Notes under the pieces: generated by a model
Database searches by the model: none
What the model saw: the letters and a program-made list of their open reading frames with translations, nothing else
What the model was told of the DNA's origin: nothing
Source: Coniella vitis
Taxonomy: Eukaryota; Ascomycota; Sordariomycetes; Diaporthales; Schizoparmaceae
Reading direction: 5' to 3'
DNA: 64,000 bases
Assembly (NCBI GenBank): GCA_011317545.1
Contig: WUJK01000001.1
Location: 1,589,501 to 1,653,500 of the forward strand
Translations under genes and position numbers: made by a program
Shown here: piece by piece, positions 23,061 through 36,596 of the stretch
How the letters are laid out: every line of letters starts with the position of its first letter
Position numbering within the stretch: the first letter of the stretch is position 1

Positions 23061-24931
23061 AACGGACCCCGCGACTAAGGCGGGCTCTTCGGCTGTTGTC
23101 GGCAGACAATTGGGAAGCAGTGCGCGTGCCTGGACCGGGCCATTGGAGCTGACGGGGAGCGCCATGAGGTGAAACAGAGACCTGGGAGTCGTGGTGCATG
23201 TGATGATGCGCGGTGGGGAGCGCGAATGCGTCTTTTTGGGGTTAAGGGGGAAAAAGAGGCCCCAAGTTCGGTCATGACAAGGGGCAGTAGTCGAGTGCTT
23301 GACACGTAAAACAACCACTTGAAAGCAAATCGACCAATTACAGGTCTTGAAAAGACACCATAGACAAGTACCCAGGCAGCCAGGTACCCAACTATCTGAA
23401 TGCGCTACCGACGGAAGTGGTTTTTAGGGACAAACCCAACGTGGAGCACCGACAACACGTAGAATAAAGCATTGCAGTATGTATTTGACATGATACGTAT
23501 GCAATGATACATGCAAGGTCCTTTTTGAATGTGATGAATTGAAGGTGGGACGTGGTGGTCGTTATTTGGTCTGTACACCTGCGTCTCGCTGGCTAGGTAT
23601 TTTCTGGTGTTTATTTTCTTTTCCGGCACAGTGAACGCTGAACTGTGCCGCTTTTGGCGACGTCTTCTCCGGACGCTGATTAATGCTCAGATATCATTGG
23701 CCCATATGCATCCTGAACAGGAAAGCAGATACGTTAATCCCAGAATATGCCACCAGTACATAGTAATTTGTGCGGATAAAATAAGCGCAGATGGCATCCA
23801 CTGCAGGTCAAAAGAAAATACAAACCGTTGTGACAAGCCATAGCAGTATGAACAGGCCTAGCTAGCGGTAGGGAGAGATACCTATATAGTACACTGCCGC
23901 ATTGGCACGCGGTAGAACATCGCTATCCGGCCACCATTACTAACAAACGCGACAGCCCAATAACTGCTGCTGAATCATTATCTTCATAGTGCAAGTGGTT
24001 GCACCGATGCGTCGCTTCTTGATCGAGGCTCTCCTGGTCTGCTACTAAGCATATGACTCTCCAGCCTGTATATGTAATAAACTGTACAGGCAAGGAATCC
24101 ATCACTACTATATATGTAGATGACTTTTAGCGACCTAGAAGATGTTGTCGCTTACGTCAACAACAATCTTTGCTGCGCACTTCCTCCCGTCCAGGAGCTG
24201 GACAAGGCAGACCCAGCTGATTTGTAGTGTGGATCCGCACCCAGTGTCTGCGTGCAGCCAACCGATCAAGTGCAACACATACTTTGTAGATCTCGCTTTT
24301 TCGAGCAAGGAGATCTTGGGCGATTTGGACGGCAGCCCACCTTTGCCATGGTTCACAAGTCTGGAGGAGCAGGTACCTGGCTGTAGAGCGCCGTACAGCA
24401 GCACGGTTAGCCTCCTTTGCCAACCATGCCAACATTTTAAAAGAGCTGGACAATTGATAATCCAAACTCAATAAGCGACTACTTAATCCCAGATCAGTGT
24501 TATGCGCTGCTTCTGCAGTTCTCACAAGTGACCTGATCTCCAATATACATAAGTTGCAGATCTGTTACGACACGTCTGGAGATTTAATCGAGCCCGAGAA
24601 TACCTTTGCCTAATAAGACCATGGCCTTTTCTATGTCACCGGTGCAGGATCTCAAACTGAGAGATCCATCACGCTTATTGATGGTAGATGGAGCTTCGAT
24701 GATGCAATAAAAGTAAATAGATACCCTTCAAAAACATAAATGAAGAAGGAAAATAAATTTTGAAAAAACAAAGAGTACCAAGCAAAGTGGCCTCCGACAT
24801 CAGCAGCCTTCACCATCTTCAGCGAAAACACTCTAGTATAATCATGAAGAATGATGGATATCCTGGGATAAAGCCCAATGATGCCAAAAGACGTTAGTTT
24901 CCACAGCCAAGCAAGTCGCGAGGACGCAAGG
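23061..24931. other. Island 1 right part, no convincing gene
   Basis: The longest frame is 128 codons on the minus strand at 24157-24543 (MEIRSLVRTAEAAHN..). It has no motif I recognise and overlaps equally long frames on both strands. No intron-linked model emerged. The stretch ends abruptly at the reversed family-A LTR at 24932. Confidence 0.4.
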
Positions 24932-25391
24932 TGTAATGATCCTTGCCTGAGTCCCTGACTCTAGAAGTACCTATAAGTTATATACTAGCAGGTGGGGAAG
25001 TATTACCTTTAAGTCTTCGTACGTTATCGAGTAATATTAAGTATTATAAGAGATTAAGAGGGATTACCCTATTATATAAAATAATACTTAGATTTATAAC
25101 TAAAGACTATAAGGAAACTATCTAATATTAAGCCGTAAACTCCTATCCTTATATCCTTTCGTTATAATGCTTATTAATATATAGCTTACCCGAGCTTACT
25201 AATACTTACTAATATTCCGGTAAATAGTAGTAATCTCTAATAATCCGATATAGCACTTTAGACCCTAACCCTAATTATACTAATCTATATTCTTATATAA
25301 GAGATCCCTATCGGTCCGTTAAGGTTCCGATTTACTAATATATAATTACGCTAGCCTATTCCTATAACCTATATATTTATAGATTATAATA
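24932..25391 (-). repeat. Reversed family A LTR, 460 bp (U3 type III)
   Basis: Begins TGTAATGATCC with its TG intact and ends GATTATAATA. It is followed by the complement of the polypurine tract, so it is a 3' LTR of an element read right to left. It shares length and type III middle with 35654-36113, and the two probably once bounded one element. The five bases outside each (CAAGG, CGGAG) do not match. CCCTAACCCTAA lies at 25263-25274. Confidence 0.85.
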
Positions 25392-25492
25392 TTATCTCCC
25401 TTTTATTAGTCTTTATCCCTAAAGACCTATAGTATTTCCGTAAATAATCCTACCTAATATTCTTACTTCGGATTATACCTTCCTAATTCGTT

Positions 25493-25715
25493 ATATCGCT
25501 AAGAATTATAAAATCGTATTATACGAATTCTAGATCTTCGTCTTTATCTAAGAAGCGTCTTAGCTATATCGAACGTTTTTATTATATGAAGATTAATAGC
25601 TTTAAAGTTATACCTTATTCTTTCTATCTTTAGGAGGGTTTAATATATAAGATAGTTAACGGAGTTAAGAGCTATATATAGTATACGAAATATAGTTATT
25701 CTTATAATAGGTATT
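25493..25715 (+). pseudogene. 5' fragment of the antisense coiled-coil frame (reversed element)
   Basis: Starts at ATA (former ATG) 25493-25495 and reads close to the start of the frame at 63813 in copy 3 (RIIKSY.TNSRSSSLS, KINSFKVIPYSFYL, then RVKSY in 63813 and GVKSY here). It is cut at 25715 by the forward LTR at 25716. Confidence 0.6.
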
Positions 25716-26185
25716 TGTTATAACCCATGAACATACAGGTTATAGGAACAGGCCAGCGCAACTATATGCTAGCAAATCGGAACCTTAACGGACCGATAGG
25801 AATCTTTTATATAAGGATATCTGAATACTTATAATGATATAGTTAGGGTTAGGGTCCTGATAGTTATACGATCGATAGAATCGATATCGACTATATCGAC
25901 TAGTATACTATAGATCGATAGGGTCGATATCGATTATATCGACTTACTAAGACAACGGAAGGATATAAGGATAGGAGTTTATAGCTTAATATTAGATAGT
26001 TTCCTTATAGTCTTTAGTTATAAACCTAAGTATTATTTTATATAATAGGGTAATCCCTTTTAATCACTTATAATACTTAATATTGCTCGATAATATACGG
26101 AGACTTAAAGGTAATACTTCCCCGCCTACTAATATATAACTTATAGGTACTTCTAGAATCCGGGATTTAGGTAAGGATTATTATA
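25716..26185 (+). repeat. 5' LTR of copy 2 (470 bp, type I)
   Basis: Begins TGTTATAACCCATGAACATA, the least mutated LTR start in the window, and ends ATTATTATA. TTAGGGTTAGGG lies at 25843-25854. It has the same length and type as the reversed LTR at 33514-33983. Confidence 0.88.
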
Positions 26186-29100
26186 TTTTTATAACTCTTA
26201 TTTAGGACGGTCTATATATACCTCTTAGGTAATATTAAGTATAGTATTTAATTATAATACTTATAGTTCCAGCCCCTTCGATAGTTAACTAGACCTAGAA
26301 TACTAATTAGTAACTCTTAACTATTATTAATATACTTATTATACGTATTATAGAACTTAAGGCTTAAGGAAGTATTAGCGGAACTCCTAATAAGCCCTTT
26401 AAGATAGAGTAACCTAAGGTCTATCGTAGATAAGAAGACGATATCTAACCTTTTATTATAGCCCTTAGAGCTTACTTCTAATACTACTAATAGTAATTCC
26501 CTATTAAAGCTAAGAAAGTAGAATTTATAGCTAATAGGCTTAAAGGCAATATACTTATATAGTTTAAACCTATCCTATAGAACTTCCTAGAATTTAAAAC
26601 TAAGGAAACTAGAGAAGACGAGACTAACGAACTCTTTATATTATTCGAAACCTTCGCTTAGATATTTAAGGAAACCTTTAGAAACCCTAACGAAAAGCGT
26701 AATATAGAACGTAAGATCTCCTAACTTAAATAAACTAAATTAGTATCGTATTATATAATACTCTTTAGATAAATTATATTATATCTCTATTACAATAATA
26801 AACCCCTTATAATAACCTATTATAATAAACTTAAAGAATCTATTAAAAACGAATTATATAAGATACCCTAATTAGAGATATTCGTAGAATTCGTAGTAAT
26901 AGTAATAGCTATCGATAACTATAATTAGGAAAGGAACTAGGAACGGTAAAGAAGGTAAAGATTTATTACTAACTTTATACCCTAGGCTAATACCGGTAAA
27001 CGATACTAACGGTTATCTTAACGCTTTACCCCCCGATAGAATAACTACCGCGGAATAATAACTAGCGGTATAATATACTTAAGCCCTATAAAGCTCGATA
27101 TAACTTAAAGGAAACCTATAGATAAGGAATACTTTAACTATAGTAGGATAAGCTACTTTATATAAGAATACCGATAACCTAAGAAACCTAGAGAATTTAA
27201 GAAAGTCTTTAAAGGATAATAAGCTAATATTATAATATATAAGATTATAAACTCTACTCCTAGCTAAAACTAGCTTTTAGAGTAAATATCGGATAACTCC
27301 GATTATAAACTCCTTAACCAGACCTTTTATTATAAGGATAATTATATAATATACCTTTCGGTAAAGTAAGGCTTAGGATAATTCCCTTAGAAACCTTATA
27401 AGGAATAATAAATTATAATTACCTAAAGAATACCCCTCCCGATAGATAATAGTTTATTCGAAAGACTAATAATAGAGTAATAAACCTAGCTTATTAGGGA
27501 ATACCCCTATTAGCGCGATATAGAAGGGTATAAGCTACCTAACGAAACGAAAACTATATAAAGTAATATTACGGAAATTATAAAATAGTAGGAAACGCTT
27601 AATATTAGTTAGGATATTAGTACCTAAACTATTAATAAAGAAATAAGCTTAGAATTAGAAAGCTCTATAAACGAAGATATCGATAAAGGAGATATATATT
27701 ACCTTATCTACGGTATTATATTTAGAGAACTATTCCGAATAATAACCTATTAAAATGAAACCCCCCTTATATAGGAAGATATATAAATTAATTATCTTTA
27801 CGAAAAGTACTATTAGATTATATAGTTTACCTATATTATATATAATTATAGATAATACTTTAAATATAAGGTAATTAACGAATAGTTCCTTATATGCGAA
27901 ATAGGGTATAGTATTATCGCTTATAACGACGATAATAGCGATTATTATAAAGTACTTAGAATAAGGGGAAACTACGCTAGTATTAGTCTTATATATAATA
28001 CCCCCTACGAATATACTACGCGATAAGTAAAATAATACTAATATACGATACCTTAGTATATACCTTATACGTAAGAAAAAGCGCTCGATTAGTATAGAAT
28101 ATACGAATAGAAATAAAGGGAAAAAGCTTATAAAGCCTATATATGTAGAACCTATATACTATAGCTTCTATAAGCGCGCCGATTATATAGAATACCTAGC
28201 GGATAAAGCGTATACCTATTATAACCTTAAGGATAGTTAGCCCGGAGTATAGATTCCCTATACGAAAGAAGAAAATTAAGCGCGCTTATAGCGATAGGCT
28301 ATAATATATATATAGTACGGAATATAATAAGCTAAGAACCTAATATAAATAGTAGCCCTTAGAGTATAGTAAGAATAATAAAACCTAAAAGGTAAGGATC
28401 GCCTATAAGGGATAATAAGCGATTAGGACTTATAGTAAAGTCCCTCTATACGATAGATAGCTCGATATACGAATATTTGAAAATCGTAATACGAATTAAT
28501 AATAAATACTATATAGTATTCCTAGATAGCGGAGTATAAGGAAACTTTATATCCCTAAGCGTTATTAATAAAGAACGGATACCTTAGAAGAAGAAGATAA
28601 AACCCTATAAACTTAATACCGTAGAAGGTATAGAAGTTACTTATAGCTAAGGTATTATCGATATAGAATCTAATTAATTACTAATTATATTCTACGGATA
28701 TATAATACTAATAAACTTCGATATTACGGATACTATATAATATAAGCTAATTTTAGGTATATTATAGTTAAGAAAGGAAAATCCTCGAATCGATTAGATT
28801 AATAGCTATATTTTATAGGATAAAGCGGATACCTAAGAAACGGTTATAATTAAGGGTATAAGATCGGATTTAGCTATTAAGCGATATTTAGATAATAGGG
28901 GCTTAAACGAATTTATATATACCTCTAAATCGAGAAGAGCTAAGATAATAGCTATATTAGAATATAATAAACCTCGATAACTTATAGAGAAGGATCTAGT
29001 AATAATTAATACCTAAGGAAATAAGGGATACGGTAGATTAGGATATAATATAATAGGATTCTATAGATAATAGGATATATTATCGTAATAAGTTTAAGAA

Positions 29101-31960
29101 GGAACTAAGTATATATAATAATATCTCCTTATAATAGTAATTATATAAGACGAAGATATATTTAGAGACCTCTCCGGTATACTAAAAGAGTATCGAAAGT
29201 TTATAAAACTATTTTAAGCAAAATTCGATAACGGCCTACTAGAGTATAGCTTATATAATTATAAGATCCTACTTAAAGAAGGAGAATAACTAAAGTTCTT
29301 TCCTATTTATAGATTAGATAAGAATAAACTTAAAGTATTTAGAGAATATATTAACGAAAATCTTAAGAAAGGCTATATTAAACCTTTATATTTACTAATA
29401 GGATACCTAATCCTATTTATACTAAAGAAAAACAGTAAACTACGATTATATATTAATTATCGGTAATTTAACGATATTATAATTAAGAATCGGTACCCCT
29501 TACCTCTCTTTAAAAAACTTAGAGATAGACTTAGAGGAGCCTAATAGTTTTAGCCCTTAACCTTAAAGAAGGATATATATATATTTATATTAAACCCGGA
29601 GAAGAATAGAAAATAGCGTTTAGAATACGCTACGGATATTTCGAATATCTTATTATACTATTCGGACTTACTAACGCCCTTATATTATTCTAGGAAATAA
29701 TAAACTTTATCTTACGCGAATACCTCGATTATTTTATAATCGCTTACTTAGACGATATCCTTATTTACTTAAAGATATTCGAAGAATATTAGAAGTATAT
29801 TACGATAACCCTATAAATCCTCTAAGATAATAAGATTTTAATAGAACCTATTAAATATAATTAAAATACTTAAGAAGTTAACTACCTCGGATATATTATT
29901 ATATTAGGGTATATACGAATATAGAAAGATAAAGTATAAGTAGTTAGGGACTAGCTTATACCTTAGAATATTAAGGATATTAGAGCTTTCTTAAGCTATA
30001 TTAACTTCTACCGATAATTTATTAAGAACTATAGTAGTATTATAGTATAACTTATAGAACTTACGAAAAAGGATATTACCTTTAACTAGAACGAATAAGT
30101 ATAAAAAGCCTTTAGTATAATTAAGGATATAGTTATATTAGAACCGATCCTAATCGAAGTAGATTAAGATAAAGTTTTCGAGATCGAGATAGATATATTA
30201 GATTATATATTTAGTAGATAATTCGGATAACGAGACGATAAAGGATAATTATAGATAGTTAGTAACTTTAGTAAAAAGCTAAACGGATTAGAATTTAACT
30301 ATAAAACGCCCGATTAGGAACTTATAGTAATAGTAGAAGCTTTTAGGGAATAGCGATACTATTTTATCGGCGTAAAATAATAAATTCTTATATATACGGA
30401 TTATAAGAATCTTTAGGTATTTACTTTAATAAAGTAATTTAATAAACGATAAGTTAGATAATACGAATTTTTATTAGAATTCGACTTTAAAATTATCTAT
30501 TATAAAGGTAAAGAAAACGAACGAATAGACGCTCTTAGTAGACGGTTAGACTATAAGGATAGTAATAATAAAGACTAAGATATTATAGTAATCTTTAGGG
30601 AAAATTCGGATAGTAACCTTATTATACTATCTATTACTAAGGAACTTAATATAATACTACGTATCGAAGGAAAAATACCTAACCTCGATAGTATAATAAC
30701 GTCGGAATAAAACGATTATATTAGAAGTATTTATAGCGGACCCGTATATAGATACTAAGGAATTAGAGTAATCTATAAAAGGATCTAATATTATTAGAAT
30801 CTACTAAACCTTAAGAAATAAGTTATAAATATCGTTAATAACTACGATATATATAAACGAAATAAGATAGAACGATATAAATCTTACGGATTATTATAAC
30901 TTCTACTAATACCTATAACTATTTAATTATCTATTAGTTTAGACTTTATTACTAAGCTACCCCTTTTATAAGAACCCTTAACTTAGGTATAATACGATAG
31001 TATCTTAATAGTAGTTTATAAACTAAGTAAGTATATATACTTCCTACTATATAAAGAAAGTAGTATTATAGAAGAACTCGTATATATATTCCTCCGTATT
31101 ACTATTACTAATTACGGAATACCTTAGGAAATTATATCGGATAGAGATAGAAAATTTATATTAAAATTCTAGATCTTACTTACTAAATACCTTAGAATAA
31201 CGTAACGTATATCTACGGTATTTTATCCTTAGATAAACGGATAAATAGAATATACTAACTAGATTATAGAATAATATCTACGATATTATATTAACTACGA
31301 ATAAGATAATTAGATCGAACTCTTACCTATAGTATAATTCGCCTATAATAGCGTAGATACGCTAAGTATAGGAAAATTACTATTCTTCCTACTCTATAGA
31401 TATAACCCTACGGTATACTACGAAATACTACTAGGTAGAAACGTAGAAATAGCAGACTAATATACTAGAAGAATTAAGTAATTATATAAAGATACTCGAT
31501 ATATACTTTAGGATATTAAAGAATAAATAACGAAATACGCTAATTAGAAAAGGATTAAGGGATTAATCCTATAGAAGGGAGATAAAATCTACCTTAACTA
31601 TAAAAATATTAAAACTATTAGACCTAGCGATAAACTCGATTATAGAAAACTCGGACCTTATAAAATTATATAATAGATTTTACTAGTTAACTATAAACTC
31701 GAAATCCTATATATATATTTATACCTAATCTTCTATATTTTACTTCTAAAACTAGTACTAATAGATATAGAACTCTTATATAATATAGATATTATCGAAC
31801 TAGAATAAGTATAATACGAAGTTAAACGGATTCTCGATTTACGTAAATACGGGCGCGGAAAATAATACCTTATTAAATAGAAAGGATACGATAACTCAGA
31901 AAATATTTAGGAACCCCTAAAAAATATCTATAAAAGTCTAATTAGAGAATACGAAAATTA
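26186..31960 (+). pseudogene. gag-pol of family A copy 2
   Basis: The zinc knuckle near 27130-27175 has Tyr for Cys (FNYSRISYF). The protease LDSG is near 28518-28535. Reverse transcriptase keeps YLDD at 29745-29756. RNase H is near 30180-30230. Integrase is near 30900-31300 (SLDFITKL; then the D-R-D-R-K-F and N-G-.-I-E-Y-T-N regions). GPYKI is near 31655 and the chromodomain near 31830-31920 (RGK.YLIK.KGYDNSEN). TAA/TAG stops are frequent. Gag before about 26900 does not align with copies 1 and 3. Confidence 0.85.
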
Positions 31961-31997
31961 GTAAATAACCTAATAATAGATAGAATTAGAAAACTTA

Positions 31998-32600
31998 TTA
32001 ATAATTAGAAAAACCCCCTTTATTAGAAGCGTTAACTAAATCTAACGACCTACTAAAATCTATAGTAAACTAATCTACGGTATTAAACTCCTATATTAGC
32101 GAATTAGGAAATATTTTAAGTAAAGGACCCGCCGGTACCGAAACTACCGCCTCCTTTTTAGCCTCCTTATACTTTATATAATCTAACTCCTCTATAGAAT
32201 CCAGGCCCCGGCGAATAGCCTATACTATCTTCTCTTTTTATATCTTTTTCTGCTTATAAAGGCGATCTATATATATATCTAAAGTATATCGAGCTTTATT
32301 TAGTTCCTCTATCTTATCCTTAATCTTCTAATAATACCGAGAGATAGTATAAATATTAAACGGAGAAGGACCTAATATATTATAGCGAGATTTATTTAAA
32401 CGAATATATTTAGTATAGCGGTCGGAATATATCGCGGAAATCTAATAAGAAGAAAGCCCCCGTTCCTTATAATTAGAGTAGGTCGGTATTTCTATATAAT
32501 ACTCTAGAATAGATTAAAGAAGAAGGTTATACTCTATAGTTTTAGGAGTAACCGACGAAGAAATCTTTCGAGAACGATTTTTATTAATTCTTAACGATAT
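31998..32600 (-). pseudogene. Antisense coiled-coil protein frame, copy 2
   Basis: Exactly 201 codons from ATA (former ATG) at 32600 to TAA at 31998. Internal stops are all TAG or TAA. Readable parts: INKNRSRKISSSVTPKTIEY, IPTYSNYKERGLSSY, SDRYTKYIRLN, KIKDKIEELNKARYTLDIY, DRLYKQKK, GLDSIEELDYIKYKEAKKE. The order and several residues match the frame at 13340-13870 although the DNA has diverged well beyond RIP changes, which argues for past protein-level selection. The C-terminal end (PLLKIFPNSL) differs. Confidence 0.62.
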
Positions 32601-32701
32601 AACGAATTAGGAAGGTATAATCCGAAGTAAGAATATTAGGTAGGACTACTTACGGAAATACTATAAGTCTTTAGGGATAAAGACCGATAGAAGGGAGATA
32701 A

Positions 32702-33186
32702 TATTATAACCTACGGTTATATAGGTTATAGGAATAGGCTAGCGTAACTATATACTAGTAAATCGGAACCTTAACGGATAGATAGGGATCTCTTATATAA
32801 CTAAGTTATATAGGATAATATAGTTAGGGTTAGGGTTATATAAACTAATTAGGAATAGATTATTAAGATTATTAGATAATTTAGTAAAGCCGGATTATTA
32901 AGATTACGAGATAATCTAGATAATCTAGGGTTAAATAGGGTATTTAATATAGAATAACGGAAGGATATAAGGACGATGAATTTCCTAGTTATTAGATAGT
33001 TTTCCTTATAGTCTTTAGTTATAAATCTAAGTATTATTTTATATAATAGGGTAATCCCTCTTAATTACTTATAATACTTAATATTACTCGATAATATACG
33101 AAGACTTAAAGGTAATACTTCCCTACCTACTAATATATAACTTATAGGTACTTCTAGAATCAGGGATTTAGGTAAGGATTATTATA
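32702..33186 (+). repeat. 3' LTR of copy 2 (485 bp, type II)
   Basis: Starts TATTATAACC after the polypurine tract and ends ATTATTATA. The middle (GAATAGATTATTAAGATTATT.., then GATAATCTAGATAATCTAGGG) is found in no other LTR here. It contains TTAGGGTTAGGGTTA at 32824-32838. Confidence 0.85.
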
Positions 33187-33513
33187 TTACCGTTATATAT
33201 AATAGGTTTATCTATCTTATAGCTATTACCGGTATTTTAAATAATAAGCGCTAGGGGTATAATAGCCGTAGCTTAGTATTATTCGAGCTATTAGGCTTAT
33301 CTGCGGATAGTGCGATTCTGCTGCTCCTAATACTGCTAGAGTATAGCGAGTTATTAGGTAAGTTCGATTAATTAGTATATTATATCTTCCTAAGTTATAA
33401 TCTAGCGATATCCTTTTCTTAAGGTAGACGGGGTAGGAGTTTAAGGAGCTATTACTATACTTAATATTACCTAAGAGGTATATATAGATTATCCTAAATA
33501 AGAGTTATAAAAA
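33187..33513 (-). mobile_element. Fragment of family A leader and 5' gag, reversed
   Basis: Reverse complement of the copy 1/copy 3 type 5' region (compare 30-345 and 56837-57150), adjacent to its own 5' LTR at 33514. It is cut at 33186 by copy 2. Confidence 0.8.
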
Positions 33514-33983
33514 TATAATAATCCTTACTTAAATCCCTAATTCTGGAAGTACCTATAAGTTATATATTAGTAGGCGGGGAAGTATTACCTTTAAGTCTTT
33601 ATACGTTATCGAGTAATATTAAGTATTATAAGTAATTAAGAGGGATTACCCTATTATATAAAATAATACTTAGATTTATAACTAAAGATTATAAGGAAAC
33701 TATCTAATATTAAGCTATAAACTCCTATCCTTATATCCTTCTATTATTTTAGTAAGTCGATATAGTCGATATCGATCCTATTGATCTATAGTATGCTAGT
33801 CGATATAGTCGATATCGATTCTATCGATCGTATAACTATTAGGACCCTAACCCTAATTATATTATTATAAGTATCCAGACGTCCTTATATAAGAGATCCC
33901 TATCGGTCCGTTAAGGTTCCGATTTGCTAGTATATAGTTGCGCTAGCCTATTCCTATAACCTGTATAACCGTGGGTTATAATA
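33514..33983 (-). repeat. Reversed family A LTR, 470 bp (type I)
   Basis: 5' LTR of the reversed fragment to its left; ends GGTTATAATA. Its middle is the type I ATCGATATCGAC-like cassette. CCCTAACCCTAA lies at 33845-33856. Confidence 0.85.
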
Positions 33984-35653
33984 TATTATCTATAATTATA
34001 TATAATATAAGCAAACTATATAATCTAGTAATATTCTTTATAGAGATAATTAATTCGTACGTCTTCCTATATAAGGGGGGTTTCGTCTTAATAGGTTATT
34101 ATCTTAAATAGTTCTCTAAATATAATATTATAAATAAGGTAATATATATCTCCTTTATCGATATCCTCGTTTATAGAGCTTTCTAATTCTAAGCTCGTTT
34201 CTTTATTAATAGTTTAGGTATTAATATTCTAACTAATATTAAGCGTTTCCTATTATTCTATAATTTCCGTAATATCGCTTTATAGAATATCCGTTTCGTT
34301 AGGTACCTTATACCCTTCTATATCGCGCTAATAGGGGTATTCCCTAATAAGCTAGGCTTATTATTCTATTACTAGTCTTTCGAATAGACTATTATTTATA
34401 AGGAAGGGTATTCTTTAGGTAATTATAATTTATTATTCTTTATAAGGTTTCTAAGGGAATTATCCTAAGCCTTACTTTACCGAGAGGTATATTATATAAT
34501 TATCCTTATAATAAAAGGTCTAGTTAAAGAGTTTATAATCGGAGTTATCCGATACTTACTCTAAAAGCTAGTTTTAGCTAGGAGTAGAGTCCGTAGCTAT
34601 ATATTATAATATTAACTTATCGTCCTTCGGGGACTTTTTTAAATTCTCTAGGTTTCTTAAGTTATCGGTATTCTTATATAAAATAGCCTATCCTATTATA
34701 ATTAAAGTATTCCTTATTCGTAGGTTTCCTTTAAGCTATATCGAGCTTTATAGGGCTTAAGTATATCGTACCGCTAATTACTATTCTACGGTAGTTATTT
34801 TATCGGGGTATAAAACGTTAAAATAGCTATTAGTATTATTTTCCGGTATTAGCCCGGGGTATAAAGTTAGTAATAGGTCTTTACCTTCCTTACCGTTCTT
34901 AGTTCCTTTCCTAATTATAATTATTAATAGCTATTATTATTATTACGAATTCTATAAATATCTCTAATCGGGGTATCTTATATAATTCGTTTTTAATAAA
35001 TTCTTTAAGTTTATTATAATAAGCTATTATAAGGGGTTCGTCGTCCTAATAGAGATATAATATAATTTATCTAAAGAGTATTATATAATATAATACTAAT
35101 TTAGTTTACTTAAGTTAGGAGATCTTATATTCTATATTATACTTTTCGTTAGGGTTTCTAAAAGTTTCCTTAAGTATCTAAGTAAAGCTTTCGAATAATA
35201 TAAAGAGTTCGTTAATCTTATCTTCTCTAATCTCTTTTATATCGAATTCTAGGAAGTTCCGTAGGATAGGTTTAAACTATATAAGTATATCGCCTTTAAG
35301 CCTACTAGCTACGAATTATACTTTCTTAGCTTTAGTAGGGAATTACTATTAAAAGTACTAGAAGTAAGCTCTAAGGGCTATAATAAAAGGTTAAATATCG
35401 TCTTCTTATCCGTAATAAACCTTAGGCTACTCTATCTTAAAGAGCTTATTAGGAGTTCTATTAATACTTCTTTAAACTTTAAGTTCTATAATATATATAA
35501 TAAGTATATTAATAGTAGTTAAGAGTTATTAGTTAGTATTCTAAGTCTAATTAACCGTTAAAGGGGCTAGAACTATTAATATTATAGTTAAATACTATAC
35601 TTAATATTCCCTAAGAGGTATATATAAACCGTCCTAAATAAGAGTTATAAAAA
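33984..35653 (-). pseudogene. gag of a reversed family A element (copy-2 gag type)
   Basis: Reverse complement of 26186-27860 of copy 2, with RIP-type differences and many stops. It starts beside its 5' LTR (35654) and is broken at 33984 by the reversed type I LTR. The pol expected beyond the break is not found between here and 24932, so several kilobases have been lost. Confidence 0.8.
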
Positions 35654-36113
35654 TATAATAATCTTTATCTAAATCCCGGATTCTAGAAATACCTATAAGT
35701 TATATATTAGTAGGTAGGGAAGTATTACCTTTAAGTCTTTATATATTATCGAGTAATATTAAGTATTATAAGTAATTAAGAGGGATTACCCTATTATATA
35801 AAATAATACTTAGATTTATAACTAAAAATTATAAAGAAACTATCTAATATTAAGCCGTAAACTCCTATCCTTATATCCTTCCGTTATAATGCTTATTAAT
35901 ATATAGCTTATTAATACTTACTAATACTTACTAATATTCTAGTGAGTAGTGGTGATCTCTAGTAATCTAATATAGCACTTTGGACCCTAACCCTGATTAT
36001 GCTACTCTGTATTCTTATATAAGAGATCCCCATCGGTCCGTTAAGGTTCCGATTTGCTGGCATATGGTTGCGCTGGCCTGTTCCTGTGACCTGCATGTTC
36101 ATGGGTTATAACA
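35654..36113 (-). repeat. Reversed family A LTR, 460 bp (type III), block boundary
   Basis: 5' LTR of the outer reversed element. Its island-side end is nearly unmutated: the last 60 bases retain CpA/TpG (GCATATGGTTG, CCTGTGACCTGC) and end ATGGGTTATAACA. CCCTAACCCT lies at 35985-35994. Confidence 0.87.
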
Positions 36114-36596
36114 CGGAGGTATTAACTAGTATCCTTCCGCTATTATCTACAAGCGTAGCCTGTAAAAGTCCTCTGAAGTAAAGCACATCATCAATTAGTA
36201 GATGGATCTTGATTTCGTTGCATATTTTCTATCGAGGACTTTGAATTGTCTGCTAAGTAATTACCACTCAGGATTTGGAATATAGCCTAGCTTCAACCAA
36301 AAATACAAACTATTGAAACAGGCCATTAAGAGTAATATTATGAAAGTATTTAGAACAAACCAGGACATCAGAGAACGTAGCATCCTATATATGTCTGTAA
36401 GTGATATTTTATCAACTTCAGCATAAAGTATCATGGCTGAGGATAATAGTGATAACCACAATAAGATCAGTTTCTATTGCTTTAGTCCTTGTACATATAT
36501 ATTTTCCAAAACATTGATGTTTCAACGCATTTTGATTCATATTGGGAGATGGATTCATTACTTGTATATCTTGAAATGAATCCGTAATATAAATCC
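36114..36596. other. Island 2 left edge, no gene
   Basis: A spacer between the LTR and the stop of the first methyltransferase gene. It should hold that gene's 3' UTR. Short minus-strand frames rich in hydrophobic residues overlap it but have no support. Confidence 0.5.

Larger units (their letters stand above)
25716..33186 (+). mobile_element. Ty3/Gypsy chromovirus, family A copy 2
   Basis: A 7.5-kb forward copy: 5' LTR 25716-26185, gag-pol, antisense frame and 3' LTR 32702-33186. Pol matches copies 1 and 3 closely, but the 5' part of gag and the 3' antisense frame are of a different type. The two LTRs have different U3 middles (types I and II), and the flanking five bases differ (GTATT, TACCG). 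It is therefore a recombinant, not a simple insertion. There are no large insertions inside. Confidence 0.88.

Noticed and set aside
22511..23172. Several plus-strand frames of 60-97 codons
   Set aside because: They are complements of the more protein-like minus-strand pieces in 21775-23060.
32824..32838. Chromosome end or interstitial telomere
   Set aside because: Only two and a half units, recurring inside LTRs; a motif of the element, not a telomere.
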